NCBI RefSeq assembly: GCF_030317145.1
Contig: NZ_JASZYE010000009.1
Location: forward strand, 62,001 to 126,000
From: Variovorax flavidus
GTDB taxonomy: Bacteria; Pseudomonadota; Gammaproteobacteria; Burkholderiales; Burkholderiaceae_C
Reading direction: 5' to 3'
Length of the DNA stretch: 64,000 nt
Shown: positions 1 to 7,679 of the stretch, piece by piece
Numbering within the stretch: position 1 is the stretch's first letter
Layout of the letters: each line of letters starts with the position of its first letter
The notes under the pieces: generated by a model
The model's database searches: none
What the model was told of the DNA's origin: nothing
The model's input: the letters and a program-made list of their open reading frames with translations, nothing else
Translations under genes and position numbers: made by a program

Positions 1-529
1 GACGCCGGATTCTGGCTGGGTCAGCGGTCTGCGCGCCTCGGACACGCCGCCGCGCGCGGCTCGCGAGCTTCCGTGCCGTGGTCGGCGTACGGCCAACAAT
101 CGCGGCGATCTCTTCGAACGCCAAGTCGAACATGTCGTGCAGCACGAAGGCGAGCCGCTCGGCGGGCTCGAGCGTCTCGAGGACCACGAGCAGCGCGAGC
201 CCCACTGACTCGGCGAGCTGCGCTTCCTCCTCGGGATTTGCGGCGAGTGCGACTGCCGCAGCGCTTTCGGCAGAGCTCTCGTCGAGCGATTGCTCGCCGC
301 GCGTCGCGCGCGAGCGTAGCATGTCGAGGCACACGCGTGAGACCACTGTCGTGAGCCAGCCGCCGAGGTTGTCGATTTCGCTACATTCGGACCGCGCGAG
401 CCTTAGCCATGCTTCCTGCACTGCGTCCTCGGCCTCGCCGAGCGAGCCCAGGACCCGGTAGGCCACACGCCGCAGGTGTCCGCGGTGTGCCTCGAATCGC
501 AGCGCCAGCCAGTCATTTCCATTGCTCAT
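1..529 (-). CDS. ECF-family RNA polymerase sigma factor (3' end outside window)
   Basis: The minus strand encodes an alternative sigma factor that would direct RNA polymerase to its own promoters. About 176 codons are visible. Region 2 shows EAEDAVQEAWLRL followed by GGWLTTVVSRVCLDMLRSR, and region 4 shows LEPAERLAFVLHDMFDL and the HTH segment EEIAAIVGRTPTTARKLASR. These match the SigJ/ECF41 branch, which normally has a C-terminal SnoaL-like domain; that part lies beyond base 1. I chose the ATG at 529; an in-frame ATG at 553 would add eight codons and run into the palindrome at 558-571. It is divergent from a YCII/DGPF gene, a partnership known for ECF groups. No anti-sigma gene is visible. 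Confidence 0.85.
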   Translation of the reverse strand, partial: MSNGNDWLALRFEAHRGHLRRVAYRVLGSLGEAEDAVQEAWLRLARSECSEIDNLGGWLTTVVSRVCLDMLRSRATRGEQSLDESSAESAAAVALAANPEEEAQLAESVGLALLVVLETLEPAERLAFVLHDMFDLAFEEIAAIVGRTPTTARKLASRARRRVRGAQTADPARIRR

Positions 530-557
530 GGAGACAAGACGGACAAGAGGCATGAAA

Positions 558-571
558 TGTGACCGGTCACA
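558..571. promoter_or_regulatory. 14-bp perfect palindrome between divergent sigma and YCII genes
   Basis: TGTGACCGGTCACA reads the same on both strands and sits in the short divergent region, immediately upstream of either start codon of the sigma gene and about 60 bp upstream of the YCII gene. Perfect dyads of this size between divergent genes are typical of repressor or activator sites. The bound protein is unknown. Confidence 0.45.
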
Positions 572-600
572 ATGTGCCTTCCCGGTACGTCATGCAGTGG

Positions 601-624
601 AAGGCCCATCCCGGGCCTTTTTTT
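601..624 (+). terminator. Intrinsic-terminator-like hairpin in the leader of the YCII gene
   Basis: AAGGCCC (601-607) pairs with GGGCCTT (613-619) across a five-base loop and leads straight into a run of seven T (618-624). The ribosome-binding sequence GAGG follows at once, with the start codon at 630-636. No plus-strand gene lies upstream for it to terminate, so it may stop readthrough or attenuate the YCII transcript. Confidence 0.6.
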
Positions 625-629
625 GAGGA

Positions 630-995
630 ATGATGATGCAATTCTTGCTGTTGATATATCACGGGACAACTCCGCTGCCGGGGACCGATCGCTGGAACGC
701 GCTTGCCATGGCAGAGCAAAGGCGCGTTTATGAGGAGTACGGCGAACTCAACAAGGCGCCCGGCATTACGCCCGGCCTTCCGCTCGGGTTGCCGAAGGAC
801 GCGAAGACCGTGCGTGCGAAGAACGGGAGCGCGCAAGTCAGCGACGGGCCATACCTCGATGAGTCCGGCGCAGTGGGTGGGTATTTCATCCTGGAGGCCG
901 ACGATCTCGACGATGCCATCAAGGTAGCTTCGCGGGTCCCGGCGGCGCGTCTTGGAGGTGCAATCGAGGTGCGGCCTGTTGCGAAGTACTGGTAG
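630..995 (+). CDS. YCII-related (DGPF) family protein
   Basis: A small, probably cytoplasmic protein of about 120 residues. It has the YCII/DGPF layout: MQFLLLIYHG at the N-terminus, a central VSDGPYLDESGAVGGYFIL segment carrying the DGPY motif, and a C-terminal AIEVRPV strand. Members are ferredoxin-like-fold proteins of mostly unknown function, often encoded beside ECF sigma factors, as here. ATG codons at 630, 633 and 636 are all in frame; GAGG at 625-628 suits 633 or 636 best. The terminator-like hairpin just upstream suggests its expression is gated. Confidence 0.85.
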   Translation: MMMQFLLLIYHGTTPLPGTDRWNALAMAEQRRVYEEYGELNKAPGITPGLPLGLPKDAKTVRAKNGSAQVSDGPYLDESGAVGGYFILEADDLDDAIKVASRVPAARLGGAIEVRPVAKYW

Positions 996-1041
996 ACAGG
1001 AGCGCTGATCGTCTTGCGCGGGTGGGGTCCAACTTTCGAGG

Positions 1042-1230
1042 ATGCGGCCCAAGCGATCGGCTTGTCGACCCAGGCGCGCGGGGCTGCAACCACCTGGCGG
1101 CTGACGAGGTCGACTAACAACGCCAAAAGCAGCCGGCCCTGGCCGGCTGCGACGTAGGTGATGTTGCTCGTCCACAGCTTGTCGGGTTCGCTCATGGTGA
1201 ACAGACGGTTCAGCAGGTTGGCTAGGAGAG
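1042..1230 (-). mobile_element. IS3-family transposase (OrfB) internal fragment
   Basis: About 60 codons on the minus strand match the DDE integrase core entry of IS3-family OrfB: NLLNRLF, then EPDKLWTSNITYV, then LLLALLVDLVSRQVV. Neither the HTH part nor the later D and E of the DDE triad are present, and the first catalytic Asp (normally DITY) is Asn at 1163-1165. No terminal inverted repeats were found. It is a dead remnant. The rest of 996-1573 holds only an 8-bp inverted repeat (TGACCGGC/GCCGGTCA, 1267-1288) and no gene that I can see. Confidence 0.7.
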
Positions 1231-1573
1231 TGAGAGACTGAGAGAGACCTTGAATGTGTTGTTGACTGACCGGCGCCATAGCCGGTCAAAGTACCAACAG
1301 TGCCGAGCTGGTACCGCTGTAGGCGTTGTCTGCGAGAGGAGCTCTACTGGGCCTGCGCCGTGCAGGCACTCGCCGATGAAACACCCAACTCGCACGAGCC
1401 ATGCGAATTACGAACCCGCGCTAGCGGCTCCAACGCCGGTGCACTGTTCCGAGCGACAGACAATTCCGCGACGGCTTGCGGCATGCCGAGAGCGGCGAGG
1501 TGGACCCTGTGGCGGTGCGCAGATGTCCTCCGATTCGTCGGCATCAATCATTGAACATCATCTTCTCTTGCCG

Positions 1574-2434
1574 TCAACGCCGCAGGCGGACGAAGGCGGC
1601 GATGTGCAAGGCTGCTGCTTCGGGATACTGGTGGTGCGGACCGTGGCCAGCTTGTGGGAAAGTGATCAGCTGCACCGTGGGAAGCTGCTGGTTGAGGGCA
1701 TACCAGTTTTCCACTGGAAATGCGATGTCGTGGTCACCGCCGATGTGGAGGATGGGCACTTGAGTGTGCTTCAAGGCCAGAAGGATTGGATCGGCCGGGA
1801 ACATCGGTGAGCGCGGCTCAGGGGGCAAGAACGCTACTGCGAAAGAGTGGGAAATGTCTTGGCTCCGGCCTTCCTTGCGCAAAGCAAGTCGTTCATGCGA
1901 TAGGTGGGCCGCCGCTCTACTGGCAGGCGATGCTGGCTCGAAGAAAAGGACGATCTCGTCTTCAAGGTCGTTCTCAATCTTGCGCGCCGTGTCATTGAAC
2001 AACTGCTCTGCGCCCTTGACATTGGGGCCAGGTGGGACGGCGCCTAACAATACGGCATGAGTAATCAGTTGGGGATACTTCGCTAGGACCACCTGGGCCG
2101 TCAGCGCACCCAGTGACCAGCCGCCGAGCACAGCGTCCTTAAGCTCCAGCGCTTCGATCAAGTCGCGTGCATCTTCAGCCAGAGCCAGCGGCGAGTACGT
2201 GGGCGTGCCGCCGGACAGCCCAAGGCCGGAGTAGTCGAAGGTGATGACGCGAAAGCCTTGGTCGACAAGCGCGTCAATGAAAGCAGGATCCCATGAATCT
2301 AGGTTGCCGCGAAAGCGCGCACACAGCACTATCGGCTTGCCTTCGCCCACAGACCGATACGCCAGGCGCCGCCCGTTGCTCTCGACAAACTGATTGGGTG
2401 CCACGTTGTACGCGTAGGAGTTCTTTTCGATCAT
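1574..2434 (-). CDS. Alpha/beta-hydrolase fold protein
   Basis: A 286-residue hydrolase with a canonical fold. The nucleophile elbow is GWSLGALTAQ (Ser in G-W-S-L-G), an acid residue lies near GGDHDIAFP, and the catalytic His is in AGHGPHHQYP. FRGNLDSWDP follows the strand that usually carries the HG oxyanion motif; here the motif reads CARFRGN rather than HGxG, a mild departure. There is no signal peptide, so it is probably cytoplasmic. It stands alone: the nearest gene on the same strand is about 840 bp upstream. The substrate cannot be inferred. Confidence 0.8.
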   Translation of the reverse strand: MIEKNSYAYNVAPNQFVESNGRRLAYRSVGEGKPIVLCARFRGNLDSWDPAFIDALVDQGFRVITFDYSGLGLSGGTPTYSPLALAEDARDLIEALELKDAVLGGWSLGALTAQVVLAKYPQLITHAVLLGAVPPGPNVKGAEQLFNDTARKIENDLEDEIVLFFEPASPASRAAAHLSHERLALRKEGRSQDISHSFAVAFLPPEPRSPMFPADPILLALKHTQVPILHIGGDHDIAFPVENWYALNQQLPTVQLITFPQAGHGPHHQYPEAAALHIAAFVRLRR

Positions 2435-3277
2435 GATGGTTATGGGGTTCTTGGTGCCGGCCCTCGGCCGAATAATCAGGTTGAGTGAGCGATTGTTAAG
2501 CAGACAAGTAAGATCTCAAATGACGTATATAGTAGTGTTTTAAGACATTCAATCTTCGCTCGAGAGTGGCAGGAAAGGACATCCATACATTCACCTTCCG
2601 TCTGCATGTCCAATCATTACTAGTTTTCAGCCGTCAATGGCTCAGTCGCGTAGCCTGCAAGGTCGCGCGGATAGCGAGCCGTCGCAGCTCCAGACTGTTC
2701 GCCTGCTACACGGACTTCATGGAGCGATCACACAGGTTTGGAAGTTGACTGGTCGTACCCCCGAAACGAAGGGCTGCCGACCGTCTTTGATCGGGTAGAC
2801 GTGACGTGCACGCCACCGATGTTGGCGCTGGAGACGTGAATGCTGATGGAACCCATGTCCGAGAGGAGATTGCGTGCCTGTGGATGTCACCCAGGACGGC
2901 GACAAGGTTGCAACGCCATTAGGGTTCAGGCGCACAGCCTCCCCTCGCGCCCACCCACTCTGCGACGATCCGGTTCGACATGTCCCTGGCTTTCCTCGGC
3001 ACCACGCAGCATGCGAATCAGAGCCGACACCGTATGGTCATCAACCGACCAGAGACAAGGCTGACCACCGTGGCCGCTCGGTTGAGACGCGCGCAGGAGC
3101 AACTAAATGATCGGGGTTGGGCTGCGCAGACGTCAGGTCAGCCAGTCGTCGAGTGAGACGAGTGTCTTGAGCGGCGCGCCACCCTGGGCCAAGATCGCTC
3201 GTCCGGTCGAGCGTCGAGCAAGCGACCAAAGGCGACGACGAAGTTGCGGAGTGTGTGGATGGCGGCGCCGGCCTATG
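2435..3277. other. Long region without an intact gene
   Basis: I see no credible complete coding frame in these roughly 840 bases. A minus-strand stretch near 2760-2870 reads SISIHVSSANIGGVHV, faintly like the N-terminal strands of an alpha/beta-hydrolase or lipase, but it is interrupted. The region is probably decayed coding DNA. Confidence 0.4.
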
Positions 3278-3877
3278 TTAAAGGCTTTCACCAACTGTTT
3301 CCTTGGCTGTTCTTCGCTTAGGACCTTGAGAACACCTGAGTAAGATCATGGCGCATTCGCGTGCGACTCGCGCGGGGTCCGGCAGGCGATGGACCAGTAT
3401 CTGCGCCATCGCTCCGTCATAGAGGAGGTTCAGTTGGGCGGCCGTCTTCTCGCGGTCGTGCCAGGTGGCAGGTAGCAATGACGCGAACATTTCGAGGATG
3501 GCCTTCTTGTGCGTCCGGGCGATGGCGCGTATCTCGGCCGACTCTTCATTCTCCGCCACGGCTAGCATGAAGGCGCAGCCACGGAAGTCCGGCGAGTCGG
3601 CCTTGTCGTGCAGCAAGTCGAAGACCGCCAACGCCCGCGCCTGGCGTCGTCCGGGCATCTTTTCCAGGCCTTCGCGCAACGCCGCTACCACCTTCTCGTG
3701 TCGTCTTTGAAGGCAGGCCGCGACCAGCGCGTCCTTTCCTGAGAAATAGCGGTACATCGTCGCCTTGGCCACGCCTGTTTCAACGATGATGCGGTCAACT
3801 CCCACCGACTTGGTGCCCTCCCGATAGAAGAGCGCGCCGGCGGCGTCGATGATGTGATCGCGGATAGTGGGAGTCAT
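3278..3877 (-). CDS. TetR-family transcriptional regulator
   Basis: A 199-residue regulator with an N-terminal TetR HTH: RDHIIDAAGALFYREG, then SVGVDRIIVETGVAKATMYRYFSGKDAL. The C-terminal half is an all-helical ligand domain of the kind found in TetR proteins that sense small organic ligands. The start is the ATG at 3877; upstream in-frame codons run into the preceding ABC gene and lack homology. It is the last gene of the minus-strand directon whose first gene is an old yellow enzyme, so it may control that set, for example through the AGAACGTTCT site at 11785-11794. That regulatory link is inferred. Confidence 0.88.
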   Translation of the reverse strand: MTPTIRDHIIDAAGALFYREGTKSVGVDRIIVETGVAKATMYRYFSGKDALVAACLQRRHEKVVAALREGLEKMPGRRQARALAVFDLLHDKADSPDFRGCAFMLAVAENEESAEIRAIARTHKKAILEMFASLLPATWHDREKTAAQLNLLYDGAMAQILVHRLPDPARVARECAMILLRCSQGPKRRTAKETVGESL

Positions 3878-3905
3878 GTGAAGCAGGTTGAAAGGCTCTT
3901 GCAAA

Positions 3906-4691
3906 TCATAAAGCGGCCGCCAGCAGCCGCTGCGTATACGCATGGCGCGGCCGGTCCAGGATCTGGTCGACATCTCCAGTCTCCAGCAATTCGCCCTGGT
4001 ACATGACCGTGATTCGGTCGGCGATATAGGAGACGACGGAGAGGTCGTGGGTGATGAAGATCATGGCCAGCCTGCGTTCAGACTGCAGGTCGACCAAAAG
4101 ATTCAGGATCTGGGCCTGCACCGATACGTCGAGCGCGGAGACGGCCTCGTCGCAGATCAGTAACTTGGGGTCGCCCGCCAACGCGCGCGCGATGCCAACC
4201 CGCTGCCGTTGACCACCGGACAATTCATGAGGGCGTCGCTGCAACAACGCTGCCGACAGTCCGACGGCATCAAGCAGGGCCGCAATGGTGGCGCTGTCGG
4301 ATGGCGTTCGACGCGTATCCCCGCGGTCCAGCAGCGCGATCGGTTCACGCAGGATGCGCTCGACTGTGAACCTTGGGTCGAGCGCGGCCATACTGTCTTG
4401 AAAGACCATGCCGAGCTGCCGTCGCTGGGCGACCGAGCGCGTTGCGGCGGAGGGTGGAAGGTGCTCGCTTGCCAGCGAGAGTGTGCCACTGCGCACCGGG
4501 ACCATGCCCAAGAGAGCCCGTGCGAGCGTGGACTTGCCTGAGCCCGACTCCCCCACCACCGCCAGCACCTCACCCGGCTGCACATGCAGCGATACCCCGC
4601 GCAAGGCATCGATGCGGCCGTGCCTTTCATCGAACGACACCCGGAGGTCATGGGCTGCGAGCAGCGCGGGAGCGCCCGCCGGCGAGGTCAT
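3906..4691 (-). CDS. Oligopeptide/dipeptide-type ABC transporter ATPase (DppF/OppF-like)
   Basis: A 261-residue cytoplasmic ATPase energising peptide-class import. Walker A is GESGSGKST, the Q-loop is MVFQDS, the signature is LSGGQRQR, Walker B is LLICDEAVSALD, and the H-loop is ITHDLS. The ATG at 4691 overlaps the stop of the upstream ATPase gene by four bases (ATGA), indicating translational coupling. It lacks the extended Cys-rich C-terminal region common in this class; its partner at 4688-5722 has one. It pairs with that partner to form the heterodimeric motor. Confidence 0.92.
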   Translation of the reverse strand: MTSPAGAPALLAAHDLRVSFDERHGRIDALRGVSLHVQPGEVLAVVGESGSGKSTLARALLGMVPVRSGTLSLASEHLPPSAATRSVAQRRQLGMVFQDSMAALDPRFTVERILREPIALLDRGDTRRTPSDSATIAALLDAVGLSAALLQRRPHELSGGQRQRVGIARALAGDPKLLICDEAVSALDVSVQAQILNLLVDLQSERRLAMIFITHDLSVVSYIADRITVMYQGELLETGDVDQILDRPRHAYTQRLLAAAL

Positions 4692-5722
4692 GCCACGGCT
4701 TCCCGGCGGAAGCCCAGACCGCCGTCGCCCACCGCGTGGCACCAAACCGCTCCATGTGGCAGGCACTGCTCGACCGGCACGACCGATCTGCAGTGTGCGC
4801 TGGCGAGGCCGCAGCGGCCCGCAAAGGCACACCCCGCGCCAGCCTCACCGGGAGCAGGCACGCGCCCCGGGATCTCTGCCAGCCGGCGACGGGCACCCTC
4901 TGAAGCGCGGCGGTGGGGGCGCGCTGCCATGAGGGCTTGCGTGTAGGGATGCACGGACGCATCCAGCAAGGTGTCGGCGCGCCCAACCTCGACCGCCCTG
5001 CCCGCATACATTACGATCACCCGATTGGCCCAACGGGCCACGAGGTTCAGATCGTGGGTGACGATCACCAGAGCCATGCCGCTGTCGCGTTGCAGATTCC
5101 GCAACAATGCAAAAATTTCCCCCTGGACGGTCGCGTCGAGCGATGTCGTCGGCTCGTCTGCAATTAGCAAATTCGGCTGGTTGGCGATCGCGACGGCGAT
5201 CAACACGCGCTGACGCATGCCCCCGGAGAGCTGGTGTGGATAGGCCGCAAAGGCGTGCATCGGGTCCGGCAGGCTGACCCGTGCCAGCAAGGCGAGCGCC
5301 TCGTCCCGAGCGCGAGGCCGGCCAACTGGTCGGTGAGCCAAGATCGCCTCGACGATCTGCTCGCCGATGGGCAACACCGGGTTGAGCGCTGCCATGGGAT
5401 CCTGGAACACCATCGCAATGTGCCGGCCGCGGCGGGCGCGCCAAGCGGACTCGGCGAGTTTGGTCACGTCTTCGCCCAGTAGCTCGATCCGACCGCTCGC
5501 AAGGTGCACGCCGTCCGGCAGCAAGCCGGCGAGCGCGAGCGCGGTCAGCGATTTGCCACAGCCCGACTCGCCGACGATGGCCAGCGTCTCCCCTTGGGCG
5601 ACCTCTAGATCCAGGCCACGGACGGCCAGTACCGGGCCAGCCGCCGTGGGCACGGAAATCTCGATGCCCTGTACGCGCACGATCCGCGGTGCAGTCACAT
5701 CTGTCCTCACGCCTGTACTCAC
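4688..5722 (-). CDS. Oligopeptide/dipeptide-type ABC transporter ATPase (DppD/OppD-like)
   Basis: A 344-residue ATPase. Walker A is GESGCGKS, the Q-loop is VFQDPM, the signature is LSGGMRQR, Walker B is LLIADEPTTSLD, and the H-loop is VTHDLN. The C-terminal extension has the HPYTQALMAARP segment and the Cys cluster CAFAGRCGLASAHC typical of OppD/DppD, which in some members binds an iron-sulfur cluster. The start codon is GTG at 5722; it overlaps the permease stop by four bases (GTGA). It is the third cistron of the transporter. Confidence 0.93.
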   Translation of the reverse strand: MSTGVRTDVTAPRIVRVQGIEISVPTAAGPVLAVRGLDLEVAQGETLAIVGESGCGKSLTALALAGLLPDGVHLASGRIELLGEDVTKLAESAWRARRGRHIAMVFQDPMAALNPVLPIGEQIVEAILAHRPVGRPRARDEALALLARVSLPDPMHAFAAYPHQLSGGMRQRVLIAVAIANQPNLLIADEPTTSLDATVQGEIFALLRNLQRDSGMALVIVTHDLNLVARWANRVIVMYAGRAVEVGRADTLLDASVHPYTQALMAARPHRRASEGARRRLAEIPGRVPAPGEAGAGCAFAGRCGLASAHCRSVVPVEQCLPHGAVWCHAVGDGGLGFRREAVA

Positions 5723-6603
5723 GACGAAGCTCCGCGCCGCAGATGTTGCGCCAAGCCGTCTCCGATAAGGCTCAGCGCAGCTACCATCAGGACAATCGCC
5801 GCGCCGGGAATCAGGGTCATGTAGGGTGCATCAATTAGAGCCTCCCGCGACGCGCCGATCATCCCGCCCCAGCTGACGCGATTGCTGTCACTCATCCCGA
5901 GGAACGCCAAGCCCGCCTCAGCCAGAACGGCTAGGGCCGTGAGCACCGAGGCGGCGACGACCACCGGTGGCAACGCATTAGGCAAGATGTGGCTGAAGAC
6001 CACGCGTGCATGGCTGCCTCCCATCACGCGGCAGATCTTGACGTAGTCGCGCTCACGCAGTGTCAGCGTCTCAGCGCGCACCAGCCGTGCCACCATTGTC
6101 CAACTCGTGATCCCGATCGCCAAGACGATGTTCTGCAACTGAGAGCCCGTGATCGACACGATGATGATGGCGAAAAGGAAATGGGGGATAACCTGGAAAA
6201 GCTCGGTTAAGCGCATCAGCAGGTGGTCCGGCCAGCCGCCGAAGTAACCGGCCACCAGGCCGACAGCGGTGCCCAGCACGGTGGCGATAAATGTCGCGAA
6301 CAAGCCGACAAGGAGCGAGACCCGGGCGCCGTGCACCAAGCCCGCAGCAATGTCGCGACCCATGATGTCAGTGCCTAGTGGAAAGCGGGCATCTTCGCCC
6401 GGCCGCAGAAACGCGGCGCCCGCCAGATCAAACGGATCTCCTGGATAAAGCGATTTCGCCAGTAAGGCCACGAGCAACTGGATCGTCAGCAGCAGCGCAC
6501 CGAAGCGGAGTGACAGGGGCCAGGACGTCCAGGTCCGCCAAGCGCGGTGGGCCACGGTAGTGCGCGCGAGCGCGATTCCGCTCGACGCTTGCGTCGTCTT
6601 CAT
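5719..6603 (-). CDS. ABC transporter permease (DppC/OppC-like)
   Basis: A 294-residue inner-membrane permease. After an N-terminal transmembrane helix (SLRFGALLLTIQLLVALLA) it shows the GTDIMGRD motif characteristic of the DppC/OppC subgroup and the EAA loop region ETLTLRERDYVKICRVMGGS, which contacts the ATPases. About six hydrophobic segments are visible. It overlaps both neighbours by four bases, so the permease and ATPase genes form one translationally coupled unit. Confidence 0.93.
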   Translation of the reverse strand: MKTTQASSGIALARTTVAHRAWRTWTSWPLSLRFGALLLTIQLLVALLAKSLYPGDPFDLAGAAFLRPGEDARFPLGTDIMGRDIAAGLVHGARVSLLVGLFATFIATVLGTAVGLVAGYFGGWPDHLLMRLTELFQVIPHFLFAIIIVSITGSQLQNIVLAIGITSWTMVARLVRAETLTLRERDYVKICRVMGGSHARVVFSHILPNALPPVVVAASVLTALAVLAEAGLAFLGMSDSNRVSWGGMIGASREALIDAPYMTLIPGAAIVLMVAALSLIGDGLAQHLRRGASS

Positions 6604-7679
6604 TTCAGCCGCACCCTCGGATCAAGTAGCGCGTAAAGAAGGTCGACCGCCAGGTTCACGAGCACGACCAGTGCACCGCTACACAGGATCAGCCCGGCCA
6701 GCAAGTTGAAGTCGCGCTGCTGCATCGCTTCGAACGCCAGGCGCCCGAGCCCCGGCCAGGCGAACACGGTTTCGACCAGAATCGCCCCGCTCAGCAGCGC
6801 GCCGGTCTGCATTCCGATGATGGTGACCAGCGGAAGCATGGCGTTGCGCAGCACATGCCGAACCGCAATGCGAATCGACGACAATCCTTTCGAGCGCGCC
6901 GTTCGCACATAGTCCTGCCCGTAAACCTCGAGCATCGCGCCGCGCGTGAAGCGTGAATAGATCGCGGCATGCAAGGCGCCCAGCGTGATGGCGGGAAGCA
7001 CCAGATGGCGTGCCACGCTGAGCGCGTACGCCCACGAACCCTCGAGGCCATATGGATCGACGAGGCCGCCGATCGGAAGCCATGGCAGCACCACAGCGAA
7101 GACCAGCATGAGACCGATGCCGAGCAGGAAGCCGGGCGTCGCGTAGATGAGAAGCGCCAAAATGCCAATGAGGCGATCCGCCGCACCGCCGCGGCGCGTG
7201 GCCGCCAATGCGCCCGCGACCACACCGATAACAATCGCCATCAGCAGGCCGGCCGTCGCGAGCAGCAGTGTTGGACCCAGTCGCGCCGCGATTAGTGTCG
7301 TTACGGGCGCATTATTGCGGAACGAGAACCCGAGATTGCCCGAAAGTACGTTGCGCGCGTACAGCAGGAACTGCATGTAGAGCGGCTGGTCGAGTCCGAA
7401 GCTCTGCCGCAGGCTCGCCAGGTATTCGGGCGAGCCCCCACCGGCCTCCCCGGCCAGCACCTGAACCATGTCGCCGGGAGCGATCTGCAGCAGCACGAAC
7501 GCGGTCAGAAGAATCAGGGCAAGCGTGGGAACCATTTGCAGAATCCGCCCAACCGCGTAGGAGCGATGCAGGGGGACCCGACCGTCTCGCGCTCCGTCGC
7601 GGGGCCGCGCGTCGTTGGCCACGGGAACCTGGGGCACCGTGGCCCTCGCCGCTGAAATGATGCTCACGGTGCGAGCCAT
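6600..7679 (-). CDS. ABC transporter permease (DppB/OppB-like)
   Basis: A 359-residue inner-membrane permease that partners the DppC-like protein. It has the AVGRILQMVPTLALILLTAF first helix and the DppB/OppB EAA region (GQDYVRTARSKGLSS), and ends LDPRVRLK, as is usual for DppB. An N-terminal extension of about 38 residues precedes the first helix and is not typical. Its start overlaps the binding-protein gene by 16 bases, and its stop overlaps the next permease by four. Confidence 0.93.
   Translation of the reverse strand: MARTVSIISAARATVPQVPVANDARPRDGARDGRVPLHRSYAVGRILQMVPTLALILLTAFVLLQIAPGDMVQVLAGEAGGGSPEYLASLRQSFGLDQPLYMQFLLYARNVLSGNLGFSFRNNAPVTTLIAARLGPTLLLATAGLLMAIVIGVVAGALAATRRGGAADRLIGILALLIYATPGFLLGIGLMLVFAVVLPWLPIGGLVDPYGLEGSWAYALSVARHLVLPAITLGALHAAIYSRFTRGAMLEVYGQDYVRTARSKGLSSIRIAVRHVLRNAMLPLVTIIGMQTGALLSGAILVETVFAWPGLGRLAFEAMQQRDFNLLAGLILCSGALVVLVNLAVDLLYALLDPRVRLK

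Noticed and set aside
728..1279. A 183-codon minus-strand frame as a complete gene
   Set aside because: Only about 60 codons match an IS3 transposase; the remainder is antisense to the YCII gene.
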